From Pseudomonadota bacterium (GTDB taxonomy: Bacteria > Pseudomonadota > Alphaproteobacteria > Reyranellales > Reyranellaceae), in assembly GCA_023436825.1 (NCBI GenBank), contig JAEZHS010000542.1, positions 1 to 8,931 on the forward strand: a stretch of DNA of 8,931 nt, given 5' to 3'. Under the pieces are notes generated by a model. It was not told the DNA's origin. It saw nothing but the letters and a program-made list of their open reading frames with translations, and searched no databases. A program made the position numbers and the translations under genes. Below, in pieces: positions 1-6,827 of the stretch (the first letter of the stretch is position 1; the number at the start of each line of letters is the position of its first letter).

Positions 1-176
1 TCCTTCTTGGCGAACTCGCGGCCGGTGACGCGGCCGACGAGCCAGGCATCGCCTTCGAGCTTGTCGTGCAGGATCTCGAACAGGTTGCCCGACTTCTCGC
101 GCGCCGGCCGCTGGCGGCTTTGCCAGGTGCGGCCGTCGACGCTGGAGACCATGTGGCAGATGACGTGAGGCTTCAT
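1..176 (-). CDS. RibD C-terminal-domain / dihydrofolate-reductase-like protein (5' part only)
   Basis: Only the first 58 codons are visible; the rest runs off the left edge. The N-terminus contains HMVSSVDGR (residues 8-16), matching the first strand and NADPH-site region (S-x-DGR) of the RibD_C/DHFR-like fold, followed by a helix with LFEILHD and then WLVGRVTGREFAKK, where 'GRVT' fits the second strand of these reductases. The family reduces small heterocycles with NADPH, as in riboflavin or folate metabolism, and is cytoplasmic. The ATG is 7 bases after the hyuA stop on the same strand, with a weak GTGAAG upstream, so it is probably the third gene of the hyuB-hyuA transcript and translationally coupled. 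A link to hydantoin-type ring chemistry is inference. The exact substrate cannot be told from this fragment. Confidence 0.75.
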   Translation of the reverse strand, partial: MKPHVICHMVSSVDGRTWQSRQRPAREKSGNLFEILHDKLEGDAWLVGRVTGREFAKK

Positions 177-183
177 CGGGGCT

Positions 184-2235
184 TCACTTTTCACGCACGA
201 TCAGGGAGCCGAACTTGTGCATCTCCGCCGTCTGCTCCGGCAGGAGCAAGGTCGTGGCGTCGAGCTGCTTGACGATGGCGGGCCCTTCGAAGGTAGCGCC
301 GGCGCCGAGCCTGGCGCGGTCGTAGACCGGCGCCTCCGCAGGGCCGCCGGCGAGCGAGACGCGCTGCCTGCCGACGACGGCATTGGCGGCCGGACCGCGA
401 TCGGGAATCTCGCCGAGCTTGAGCGCGGGCAAAAGGCCTACGGCATCGACACGCAAGGTCACCATCTCGACGGGCACGTCGTCGAGGCGGAAGCTGTAAA
501 GGCGCTCATGCTCGTCGTGGAAAGCGTTCAGGACTTGGTCGAGCGCCGCCTGGTCGGTGGCGCGCCCGGACCATGCCAGCGTGAGCTCGCTGCCCTGGTC
601 CTCGTAGCGCAGGCTGGCGTGCCAGGAGATGCGGCGCGCGCTGTCGCTCACGCCTTCCTCGGTCAGCCAGTCGAGCGCGTCGCGCTCGAGGCCCTGGAAC
701 ACCTCGCCGATCTGGCCGAGGTCGAAGCGGCCCTTGCGCTGCACGCAGCTGCGCGAGAACTCGGCGCGCAGGCTGGAGGCCAGCAGGCCGAGCGCGGAGA
801 GCACGCCGGGTGCCGGCGGCACGAGCTGGACCGGACAGCCGATCAGGCGCGACAGCGCCCCGCCATGCAGCGGCCCGGCGCCGCCGAAAGGCACCAGCAC
901 GAAGTCGCGCGGATCGTGGCCGCGCTCGACCGACCCGACGCGGATTGCGCCCAGCATGGTGCTGTCGATGATCTCCAGGATGCCGCGCGCCGCCTCGTCG
1001 ACCGAGAGGCCGAGCGGGCGGGCGATCTTGTCGTCGACGGCGCGGCGGGCGGCCGTGCGATCGAGGGTGAAGCTGCCGTCCAGAAGGCCGTCGGGCAGAT
1101 GGCCGAGCACGAGATGAGCGTCGGTCACCGTGGGCTGCGTGCCGCCGCGGCCGTAGCAGACCGGACCGGGCGCGGCGCCGGCGCTTTGCGGGCCGACGAC
1201 CAGCCCGCCGGTCTCCGAGATGCGCGCCAGCGAGCCGCCGCCCGCGCCGATGGTCGTGAGGTCGACCATGGGCAGCGTCACCCGCCAGTCGGCGATACGG
1301 CCGTTGGTGGTGATTCCCGGGGTACCGCCGCGCACCCGCGCGAGGGCGGCCGAGGGGCCGCCGATGTCGATGGTTATCAGGGCGCCGAAGCCGGCCTGCG
1401 CGGCGACGAAGGCGGCGCCGACGATGCCGGCGGCGGGGCCGCTCAGCGCCGTCTCGACCGGGGTGCGGCGGATGGCGCGGGTGCTGGCGACGCCGCCGGA
1501 GCTCTTCATCAGCAGCAACGGCGCGGTGATTCCCTGCTGATCGGCGCGCTGCTCGAGCTTCTCGACGTAAGTCGAGACCACCGGCATGACGTAGGCGTTG
1601 AGCAGCGTGACGACGCTGCGCTCGTACTCGCGCAGCACCGGCAGGACCTCGCACGAGATCGAGACCAGCGCCTCGGGATGTTCTTCGCGCAAAATCTCGG
1701 CGACGCGCTTCTCGTGCGCGGCATTGGCGTAGGAATGCAGCAGCACGACGCCCACCGTGGCGATGCCCTCGGCCTTGATCTCGCTCGCGACCTGGCGGAT
1801 CGCGTCATCGTCGAGCGCTTCGACCTCGGCGCCGTCGGGGGCAATACGGCCGGCCGCTTCCCAGATATGCTCGGGCGGCACCGGCCGCGGCGGCTTCTGC
1901 CAGGTGAAGAGGTTGGCGCGGCGCGGGATGTCGTGACGGCCGATCTCCAGCACGTAGCGGAAGCCCGAGGAGACGATCAGGGCCGCCTTCGGACCCTTGC
2001 GCTCCAGGATCAGGTTGGTGGCGACCGTCGTGCCGTGCAGCACGCGGCCCACCGCCCTGCCGTCGAGCCGCGCCTCGGTCAGCACCGTGCCCAGCCCGTT
2101 GCCGAAGCCCTCCGACGGATCGTGCGGCGTCGACGGTGTCTTGCCGACGATCAGCCGGCCGTTCGCCGGATCGTAGAGCGTGACGTCGGTGAAGGTGCCG
2201 CCGGTGTCGACGCCGATGATGGCTCCGTCGCTCAT
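184..2235 (-). CDS. hyuA: Hydantoinase/oxoprolinase subunit A (N-methylhydantoinase A family), altered second phosphate loop
   Basis: 683 residues, full length for HyuA. This subunit binds ATP and, with HyuB, catalyses ATP-dependent opening of hydantoin, 5-oxoproline or related cyclic amides in the cytoplasm. Order seen: N-terminal ASKHA phosphate loop VDTGGTFTDV (9-18), HGTT (67-70), KSSGG (244-248), SGPAAG (265-270), second phosphate-loop region DIGGPSAALARV (290-301), TIGAGGGS (328-335), GPVCYGRGG (357-365), PTVTDAHLVLG (368-378), PFGGAGPLHGGAL (449-461), PPAPGVLSALGLL (473-485) and a C-terminal all-beta domain. The second loop normally reads D-x-GGTS-x-D-V; here Thr is Pro294, Asp is Ala297 and Val is Leu298. 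The ATG has GGAG 8 bases upstream. It lies 175 bases downstream of hyuB, separated by a large inverted repeat. The family is certain. The substrate is not, and activity is open because of the loop changes. Confidence 0.93.
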   Translation of the reverse strand: MSDGAIIGVDTGGTFTDVTLYDPANGRLIVGKTPSTPHDPSEGFGNGLGTVLTEARLDGRAVGRVLHGTTVATNLILERKGPKAALIVSSGFRYVLEIGRHDIPRRANLFTWQKPPRPVPPEHIWEAAGRIAPDGAEVEALDDDAIRQVASEIKAEGIATVGVVLLHSYANAAHEKRVAEILREEHPEALVSISCEVLPVLREYERSVVTLLNAYVMPVVSTYVEKLEQRADQQGITAPLLLMKSSGGVASTRAIRRTPVETALSGPAAGIVGAAFVAAQAGFGALITIDIGGPSAALARVRGGTPGITTNGRIADWRVTLPMVDLTTIGAGGGSLARISETGGLVVGPQSAGAAPGPVCYGRGGTQPTVTDAHLVLGHLPDGLLDGSFTLDRTAARRAVDDKIARPLGLSVDEAARGILEIIDSTMLGAIRVGSVERGHDPRDFVLVPFGGAGPLHGGALSRLIGCPVQLVPPAPGVLSALGLLASSLRAEFSRSCVQRKGRFDLGQIGEVFQGLERDALDWLTEEGVSDSARRISWHASLRYEDQGSELTLAWSGRATDQAALDQVLNAFHDEHERLYSFRLDDVPVEMVTLRVDAVGLLPALKLGEIPDRGPAANAVVGRQRVSLAGGPAEAPVYDRARLGAGATFEGPAIVKQLDATTLLLPEQTAEMHKFGSLIVREK

Positions 2236-2272
2236 GGCTTCATCTCCACAACGGAGAGCCGGCGAGCACTGG

Positions 2273-2382
2273 CCTCACCCTGAGGAGCGGCCCGCAGGGC
2301 TGCGTCTCGAAGGGTGGGAACGAGCACCACGCTTGTTGCCCACCCTTCGAGACGCGCGCTACGCGCGCTCCTCAGGGTGAGG
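2273..2382. repeat. 110-bp nested inverted repeat (REP/BIME-like hairpin) between hyuB and hyuA
   Basis: The outer arms are 16 bases and perfect: CCTCACCCTGAGGAGC (2273-2288) and its reverse complement (2367-2382). Inside them a second perfect 16-base pair of arms, CGTCTCGAAGGGTGGG (2303-2318), matches 2339-2354. The core continues as AACGAGC (2319-2325) against GCTTGTT (2331-2337), with one G-T wobble and a 5-base loop. Nearly the whole element can fold into one long hairpin. It is noncoding, and I associate this sequence type with dispersed repeats in alphaproteobacterial genomes. In the hyuB-hyuA leader it could stabilise the upstream message or reduce read-through into hyuA. Confidence 0.9.
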
Positions 2383-2410
2383 TTGCCGGGTAGCGCGCGC
2401 CGAGCGGCAC

Positions 2411-4210
2411 TCATGTCAGCGTTTCCTTATAATCATTCTGATGGAACAGCGCCGATGCCGGGCGGTCGGCGCGGCGCTTGGCCGTCGCCGCCTGGTCGAC
2501 GCTTCGGCCGTCCGCGCTCAGCACCACGCCGTAGTCGCGCTCGGCGCTGCCGCGGCTCACGAAGCCGCCGCGCACGTCGGCCAGCACGCGCTCGGCCTCG
2601 CGGTCGAAGGGATGGCCCCAGCCGCCTCCGCCGCCCGTCTCCAGCCGGATGATGTCGCCCTGCTTCAGCACGTTGCCGTCGCTGAGCGGCTTCAGCTCGC
2701 GCTCGTCAGGCTTGCCCGGATTGACGACGCAGCGGCCGGCGCGCCCCGACTGGCCGCCCGCGGTCCCCCACGGCGGAAATTCTATGGCATCGAGGCGCAC
2801 CGAGAGCAGCGCTTCCCTGGCCAGGATCTCGAGCTCGCGCACCACGCCGCAGCCGCCACGCCAGCGGCCGGGACCGCCGGTATCGGGGTTCAGCGCATAG
2901 GTGCGCACGCGCACGGGATAGGAGATGTCGACGAACTCGGCGGGATAGTTCTCCTGCGCCACGAGATAGACCGCGTCGTGGCCGTCGGCGAAGGGCCGCG
3001 CGCCGTAGCCGCAGGCGACGCCGTCCGACATCAGGAAGCGCTGGCCCTCCATCGAGGTGCCGCGGATCAGCCAGATGACGTAGGGGCTGTGCGAGGCGGC
3101 CGCCTTGCCACCCGAGGCCTGGTTGATCAAGCCGAGATAGCCCGAGAGGTTTCGCAGCATGGTGACGCCGCGATGTCCGAGCGCAGCCGGAAAGCGCGGC
3201 TGCAGGATTGAGCCCTCGCGCAGCTTCACCTCGTCGAACAGTGATTCCGCGCCGGCATTCAACGACACCTCGGTGCTGCCGCCCAGCAGGTAGACGCCGA
3301 CCAGCACGCCGGGCGCCTTGTGGTTGAGCACGAGGTTGATCGGCCCCTTCACCTGGTCGTCGCTCTCGGTCTGGTCGAGCAGGAAGCGTCCGTCCTCGGT
3401 CGCCTCGAGCTTGTAGCGGATGGTGATGGGCCCGCTGCCCTGGCCGTCGGTATCGACGGTCTCGGCGAAGCGATAGGTGCCGGGCGGAACGAGCGCGCGC
3501 AACCGGCTGCGCACGGCCTCGGCAGTGCGCTTCAAGAGTTCGTCGAAGGCATCGCGCAGGCCCGAGGCGCTGAAGCGATTGGCCAGCTCCTCCAGCCGCT
3601 TTTCGCCCAGCGCCACCGCAGCCAGCATGGCGCGCATGTCGCCGCGCACCAGGGCCGGGAAGCGGCAGTTGCGCACGAAGATGCGCAGCAGGTCCTCGTT
3701 GATCACGCCGTCGCGCTTCAGCCGCACCGGCGGCACCATGGTGCCTTCCTGGAAGATCTCGGTGCAGTCGGCGGACAGCGAGCCCGGCCGCATGCCGCCG
3801 ATGTCGGCGAAATGCGCCCAGGTCTGGGAGAAGCCTATCAGCTCGTCGTCGGCGAAGACCGGCGAGACCAGCACCTGGTCGGGCGTGTGGGTGACGGCGC
3901 CCTTGGATTCGTAGCAGTCGTTGTACCAGTAGATATCGCCGCGCTTCATCGTCTCGGGCGGATAGAGCGTGAAGATCGGCGTCACCAGGTCCGACGCGAA
4001 GGGCAGCGACTTGCCGGCGATCAACCGGCCGTCGGCGGCATAGACACCGGCGGCGTAATCCTTCTTCTCGCGGATGAAGGGCGACATGGCGGTGCGCTCG
4101 ATCAGCACCTCCATCTCCGACTGGATGGCGCGGAGGCCGCCGCGGATGATCTCCAAGGTCACCGGATCGACGGCGCCCGTCATGAGTGCCGCGCTGCGCT
4201 GCTCTGCCAT
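2411..4210 (-). CDS. hyuB: Hydantoinase/oxoprolinase subunit B (N-methylhydantoinase B family)
   Basis: 599 residues from the chosen start. HyuB is the partner of HyuA in ATP-dependent cyclic-amide hydrolysis. Visible family features: VDPVTLEIIRGGL (14-26), ERTAMSPFIREKKDYAAGV (38-56), GDIYWYNDCY (91-100), TH..D (107-111), AHFADIGGMRPGS (132-144, the conserved AHHADIGG-type motif), GRWRGGCGVVRE (448-459), PPWGTAGG (479-486) and the glycine-rich C-terminal RLETGGGGGWG (522-532). The open frame extends 17 codons further upstream, but ATG 4210 has GGGAG (4219-4223) at 8-base spacing and fits the family N-terminus. It is first in the minus-strand operon and divergent from the TctC-type binding protein at 4416. 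No frame damage is seen. N-methylhydantoinase, acetone carboxylase-like or oxoprolinase activity cannot be separated from sequence alone. Confidence 0.93.
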   Translation of the reverse strand: MAEQRSAALMTGAVDPVTLEIIRGGLRAIQSEMEVLIERTAMSPFIREKKDYAAGVYAADGRLIAGKSLPFASDLVTPIFTLYPPETMKRGDIYWYNDCYESKGAVTHTPDQVLVSPVFADDELIGFSQTWAHFADIGGMRPGSLSADCTEIFQEGTMVPPVRLKRDGVINEDLLRIFVRNCRFPALVRGDMRAMLAAVALGEKRLEELANRFSASGLRDAFDELLKRTAEAVRSRLRALVPPGTYRFAETVDTDGQGSGPITIRYKLEATEDGRFLLDQTESDDQVKGPINLVLNHKAPGVLVGVYLLGGSTEVSLNAGAESLFDEVKLREGSILQPRFPAALGHRGVTMLRNLSGYLGLINQASGGKAAASHSPYVIWLIRGTSMEGQRFLMSDGVACGYGARPFADGHDAVYLVAQENYPAEFVDISYPVRVRTYALNPDTGGPGRWRGGCGVVRELEILAREALLSVRLDAIEFPPWGTAGGQSGRAGRCVVNPGKPDERELKPLSDGNVLKQGDIIRLETGGGGGWGHPFDREAERVLADVRGGFVSRGSAERDYGVVLSADGRSVDQAATAKRRADRPASALFHQNDYKETLT

Positions 4211-4218
4211 GCAATTCG

Positions 4219-4223
4219 CTCCC
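4219..4223 (-). promoter_or_regulatory. Shine-Dalgarno site fixing the hyuB start
   Basis: Reading on the minus strand, GGGAG lies 8 bases before ATG 4210. No comparable site precedes the upstream in-frame ATG at 4261, so the start at 4210 is preferred. Confidence 0.6.
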
Positions 4224-4295
4224 GTTGGGCGAAGGCTATCAAGGACGGCGCGGCCTCGCATCCGCCGGCTGAGCGCAGTGCGGAACAGGACTTGC

Positions 4296-4325
4296 TTGAC
4301 GGTGTCGGACCCGGATGAGGAACAT
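4296..4325 (+). promoter_or_regulatory. Possible sigma70-type promoter for the TctC-like gene
   Basis: TTGACG (4296-4301) is followed after 18 bases by GAACAT (4320-4325), which matches the -10 consensus at three of six positions including the last two. It lies in the 205-base divergent region between hyuB and the binding-protein gene and points toward the latter. Transcription would then include the hairpin at 4350-4385. The -10 is weak, so this is a candidate only. Confidence 0.25.
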
Positions 4326-4349
4326 GGCGAGGGGAGCGGACACGTCGTT

Positions 4350-4385
4350 CATGCTCCTCTCCCCCGTTAGGGCGAGAGGAGCATG
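4350..4385. repeat. Perfect 12-bp inverted repeat in the leader of the TctC-like gene
   Basis: CATGCTCCTCTC (4350-4361) pairs exactly with GAGAGGAGCATG (4374-4385), with three further C-G pairs possible inside and a GTTA loop. The right arm ends in an in-frame ATG (4383) of the downstream gene. It lies 31 bases before the preferred ATG at 4416, so it is in the untranslated leader, as an attenuator-like hairpin or as a short dispersed palindrome. There is no T-run after it, so it is not a standard terminator. Confidence 0.75.
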
Positions 4386-4415
4386 AGTCGTGTCAACGAA
4401 GAGAGAGGCTTCAAA

Positions 4416-5384
4416 ATGCGTCACTTTACGCGCCGTACGATTCTCGCATCGGCCCTGGCCGCGCCTGCTGTCGCCCGGGCGCAAAGCGACTTTCCCAATC
4501 GGCCGATCAGGCTGGTGATCCCGTGGCCGCCGGGTGCGTCGGCCGATGCCTTCCTGCGCACCATCGCCGACCAGGCCGGCAAGCGGCTGGGCCAGAACGT
4601 GGTGCCCGACAACAAGCCCGGCGCCAACGGCACCTTCGGCGCGGTCGTCCTGAAGGACGCCAAGCCCGACGGCTACACCCTGGCGCAGATCCACACCGGC
4701 GTGGTGCGCGCCCAACTCATGGCCGAGCAGCCGACCTACAACGCACAGACGGATTTCACCTACATCATCCAGCTCTCGGGCTCGGCGCACGGCATCGTCG
4801 TGCGCGCCGACAGCCCCTACAAGACGCTCGAGGACCTGATCGCCGCCGCCAAGGCCAATCCCGGCAAGCTGAACTACGGCACATTCGGACCGTCCTCGGT
4901 CCAGAACATGACCATGGTCGACCTGCAGCAGCGGCTCGGCATCGAGCTGACGCATGTGCCCTATCGCGGCGGCAGCGAGCTCTACCAGGGTCTTTTGGGC
5001 AAGCAGATCGACATCATCGCCGACGCCAGCGGCTGGATTCCCCTGGTGCAGAGCGGCCAGTTCCGCCTGCTCGTCGTCTGGGGCTCCAACCGCATGAAGC
5101 TCTTCCCCGAGGTGCGCACGCTCAAGGAAGCCGGCATCGACCTGGTGGTGAACTCGCCCTACGGCATCTGCGGCCCCAAGGGCATGGAGCCGGCGATCGT
5201 GAAAAAGCTCCACGAGGCGTTCAAGGAGGCGCTGTACGACGCCGCGACGCAGGCCGTCATGGAGAAGTTCAGCATGCCGACTCTCTACCAGGACGCCGCC
5301 GCCTACCAGGCCGACTACAAGGAACTCGAAAACATCGAGCGCGAGAACCTGAAGCGCGTCGGCCTGCTCGCCAAGCAGGGCTGA
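4416..5384 (+). CDS. Tripartite tricarboxylate transporter (TctC/Bug family) substrate-binding protein
   Basis: 322 residues, the usual size for Bug receptors. An N-terminal signal with TRRTIL (5-10) followed by a short hydrophobic stretch and AVARA-Q (18-23) looks like a twin-arginine (Tat) signal, cleaved near residue 22, so the protein should be periplasmic. The mature part shows the family pattern: FPNRPIRLVIPWPPG (26-40), the DNKPGANGTFGA region (65-76), KPDGYTL (83-89), LNYGTFGPSS (152-161), THVPYRGG (179-186) and DIIADA (199-204). The start is ATG 4416 with GAGAGAGG 7 bases upstream; an in-frame ATG at 4383 lies inside a hairpin arm and would disrupt the signal peptide. The gene is divergent from hyuBA. 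No TctA/TctB genes are nearby, so it is an orphan receptor. A ligand that feeds the hydantoinase is inference. Confidence 0.93.
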   Translation: MRHFTRRTILASALAAPAVARAQSDFPNRPIRLVIPWPPGASADAFLRTIADQAGKRLGQNVVPDNKPGANGTFGAVVLKDAKPDGYTLAQIHTGVVRAQLMAEQPTYNAQTDFTYIIQLSGSAHGIVVRADSPYKTLEDLIAAAKANPGKLNYGTFGPSSVQNMTMVDLQQRLGIELTHVPYRGGSELYQGLLGKQIDIIADASGWIPLVQSGQFRLLVVWGSNRMKLFPEVRTLKEAGIDLVVNSPYGICGPKGMEPAIVKKLHEAFKEALYDAATQAVMEKFSMPTLYQDAAAYQADYKELENIERENLKRVGLLAKQG

Positions 5385-5396
5385 AGGCCGGCCCGC

Positions 5397-5654
5397 CTAA
5401 CCGAGGACCAGCGGAAGCCGCCGATACCGGCCGCGATGGTCGCCCAGCGGCAGGTCGTCGGGGGTACTGGGCTTGGGCAATGGCAATCCCTTGGCGACGA
5501 TCTTGTCGAGAAGCTCGCGGGCCTCGCGCGACGGGCGATAGATAATCTCCGCCTCGCTGACGCCGGAGGCCATGACTCCCGGCAAGTCCGGCACCCAGCC
5601 AACATACTGGCCATCCTGGTTGTGTCGGATCAGCGAGTAGTAAGAAGCATCCAT
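5397..5654 (-). CDS. HicB-family antitoxin-like protein, no HicA partner
   Basis: 85 residues from ATG 5654. The N-terminal half has the HicB-like partial RNase H fold signature: a first strand YYSLIRHNQDGQYVGW (5-20), then VPDLPG (21-26, the D-x-PG turn), then the helix following SEAEI (33-37) with SREARELLDK (42-51). The C-terminal tail is proline-rich (LPLPKPSTPDDLP) and shows no DNA-binding domain, as in the short HicB-like proteins. In HicAB systems such a protein neutralises the HicA mRNase, but no 60-80-residue HicA-like frame is seen on either side. It is convergent with the TctC-like gene (12 bases between stops) and divergent from the diiron gene. There is no clear Shine-Dalgarno before the ATG. 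The open frame continues upstream to 5804, but that part overlaps the diiron gene and does not resemble the family. Confidence 0.75.
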   Translation of the reverse strand: MDASYYSLIRHNQDGQYVGWVPDLPGVMASGVSEAEIIYRPSREARELLDKIVAKGLPLPKPSTPDDLPLGDHRGRYRRLPLVLG

Positions 5655-5687
5655 GGATAAAGGACAGCAGAGTCCGGCCTTGCGTCC

Positions 5688-5701
5688 TTGATCCAGATCA
5701 A
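5688..5701. promoter_or_regulatory. FNR/FixK-type box, perfect TTGAT-N4-ATCAA
   Basis: TTGATCCAGATCAA matches the FNR/FixK/Anr consensus in both half-sites. Its centre is at 5694.5. If it acts as a class II activator site (centre at -41.5), transcription of the diiron gene would begin near 5736, giving an 18-base leader, with CATCCT (5723-5728) near the expected -10. It also lies 34-47 bases upstream of the hicB-like ATG on the other strand, so it could affect both genes. Confidence 0.75.
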
Positions 5702-5753
5702 ACGGAAAAATGAACGTCGCGTCATCCTTCTGCTCCCCAGGGACGGAGCAGCC

Positions 5754-6821
5754 ATGACCACGCAGACCCTCTATCAATTGCCGGTCGACATCACGCAGTG
5801 GCATTTCGACGGCCAGACGGAAGTCCTGTTCAACTGGGAATACGATGACGGGTCGGCCGATCTGCTGAAACTCTACGAAAGAGGCAAGCAGCAGCAGTGG
5901 AACGCCTCGACCCGGATCGACTGGTCGCAGAATCTGTTCGAGGACAATCCGATGGGTCTCTCCGACGAGACCATCCCGATCTACGGCTCACCGGTCTGGG
6001 CGAGGCTCACCGACAAGGAAAAGAACTGGCTGCGCTTCAACCTTCAGTGCCACACGATCTGTCAATTCATGCACGGCGAGCAGGGCGCATTGATCTCCAC
6101 CGCCAAGATCGTCAGCACCGTCCCCGACATGAACGCCAAGTTCTACGCCGCCACCCAGGTGATGGACGAAGCCCGCCACATCGAGGCTTACAAGCGGCTG
6201 ATTCACGAGAAGTTCAAGTCCGCCTATCCCATCACGCCATCGCTCAAGAAGCTGCTCGAGCAGACGCTGAGCGACCGGCGCTGGGACTTCACCTATCTCG
6301 GCATGCAGGTGCTGGTCGAAGGACTGGCGCTCGCCGCCTTCCAGCGCATCCGGGACAGCGCCAGGAACAACCTCGCAGCCTCGATCAATGCCTACGTGAT
6401 GCAGGATGAAGCGCGGCACGTCACCTTCGGCCGCCTGGCGCTGCGCGACTACTATCCGCAGCTTTCCGACGCCGAACGCGCCGAGCGCGAGGAATTCGCC
6501 GTCGAGGCGCTCTACTTCATGCGCGACCGCTTCAACCAGGCCGAGGTCTGGGAGCGCTCGGGCCTTCCGGTCAACGAGCTGGTCAAGTTCGCCTACGAGT
6601 CCGGCGCCATGCAGGCCTTCCGCACCCGCCTGTTCACGCGCATCGTGCCGATCCTCAAGGAGATCGGACTGTTCGGACCGAAGATGCAGAAGGCCCTGGG
6701 TGACATGGGCGTGATGGAATATGCAAAGATCGACGTCGAAAGGCTGATCGGCAACGACATGAAGGTCGCCGAGGACTTCGACGCCCGCCGCTTCGTCGAC
6801 GACGCCTTGGCTGCCGGCTGA
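5754..6821 (+). CDS. Ferritin-like diiron protein, AurF-type oxygenase candidate
   Basis: 355 residues, soluble, no signal peptide. It contains a complete four-helix diiron site: E109 (MHGEQ), D138-E139-A-R-H142, E189 (LVEG) and D218-E219-A-R-H222. Both halves fit E-X28-D-E-X-X-H exactly, the doubled motif described for the N-oxygenase AurF and also close to ribonucleotide reductase R2-like enzymes. The N-terminal ~90 residues (QWHFDGQ, NWEYDDGSADLLKLYERGKQ) form the lead-in seen in bacterial 'ferritin-like domain' proteins of unknown substrate. Expected chemistry is O2 activation at a carboxylate-bridged di-iron centre; the substrate is unknown. ATG 5754 is preferred because GGAG (5745-5748) lies 5 bases upstream; an earlier in-frame TTG at 5688 lies inside the FNR/FixK-type box. 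It ends 6 bases from the end of the convergent cytochrome gene. Confidence 0.88.
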   Translation: MTTQTLYQLPVDITQWHFDGQTEVLFNWEYDDGSADLLKLYERGKQQQWNASTRIDWSQNLFEDNPMGLSDETIPIYGSPVWARLTDKEKNWLRFNLQCHTICQFMHGEQGALISTAKIVSTVPDMNAKFYAATQVMDEARHIEAYKRLIHEKFKSAYPITPSLKKLLEQTLSDRRWDFTYLGMQVLVEGLALAAFQRIRDSARNNLAASINAYVMQDEARHVTFGRLALRDYYPQLSDAERAEREEFAVEALYFMRDRFNQAEVWERSGLPVNELVKFAYESGAMQAFRTRLFTRIVPILKEIGLFGPKMQKALGDMGVMEYAKIDVERLIGNDMKVAEDFDARRFVDDALAAG

Positions 6822-6827
6822 CGGCGT

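Noticed and set aside
217..2283. Long plus-strand open frame (688 codons) opposite hyuA
   Set aside because: It is an antisense shadow of high-GC codon use. Its translation has biased, domain-free composition, while the minus strand carries all HyuA motifs.
3122..3130. TTGATCAA as a possible FNR half-site pair
   Set aside because: It lacks the 6-base spacer between TTGA and TCAA and lies inside the hyuB coding region.
4239..5213. 324-codon minus-strand frame opposite the TctC-like gene
   Set aside because: Shadow frame; the plus strand has a signal peptide and full family motifs.
5688..5753. N-terminal extension of the diiron protein from TTG 5688
   Set aside because: It would start inside the FNR-type box, has no ribosome binding site, and adds residues unlike the family; ATG 5754 has GGAG at 5 bases.
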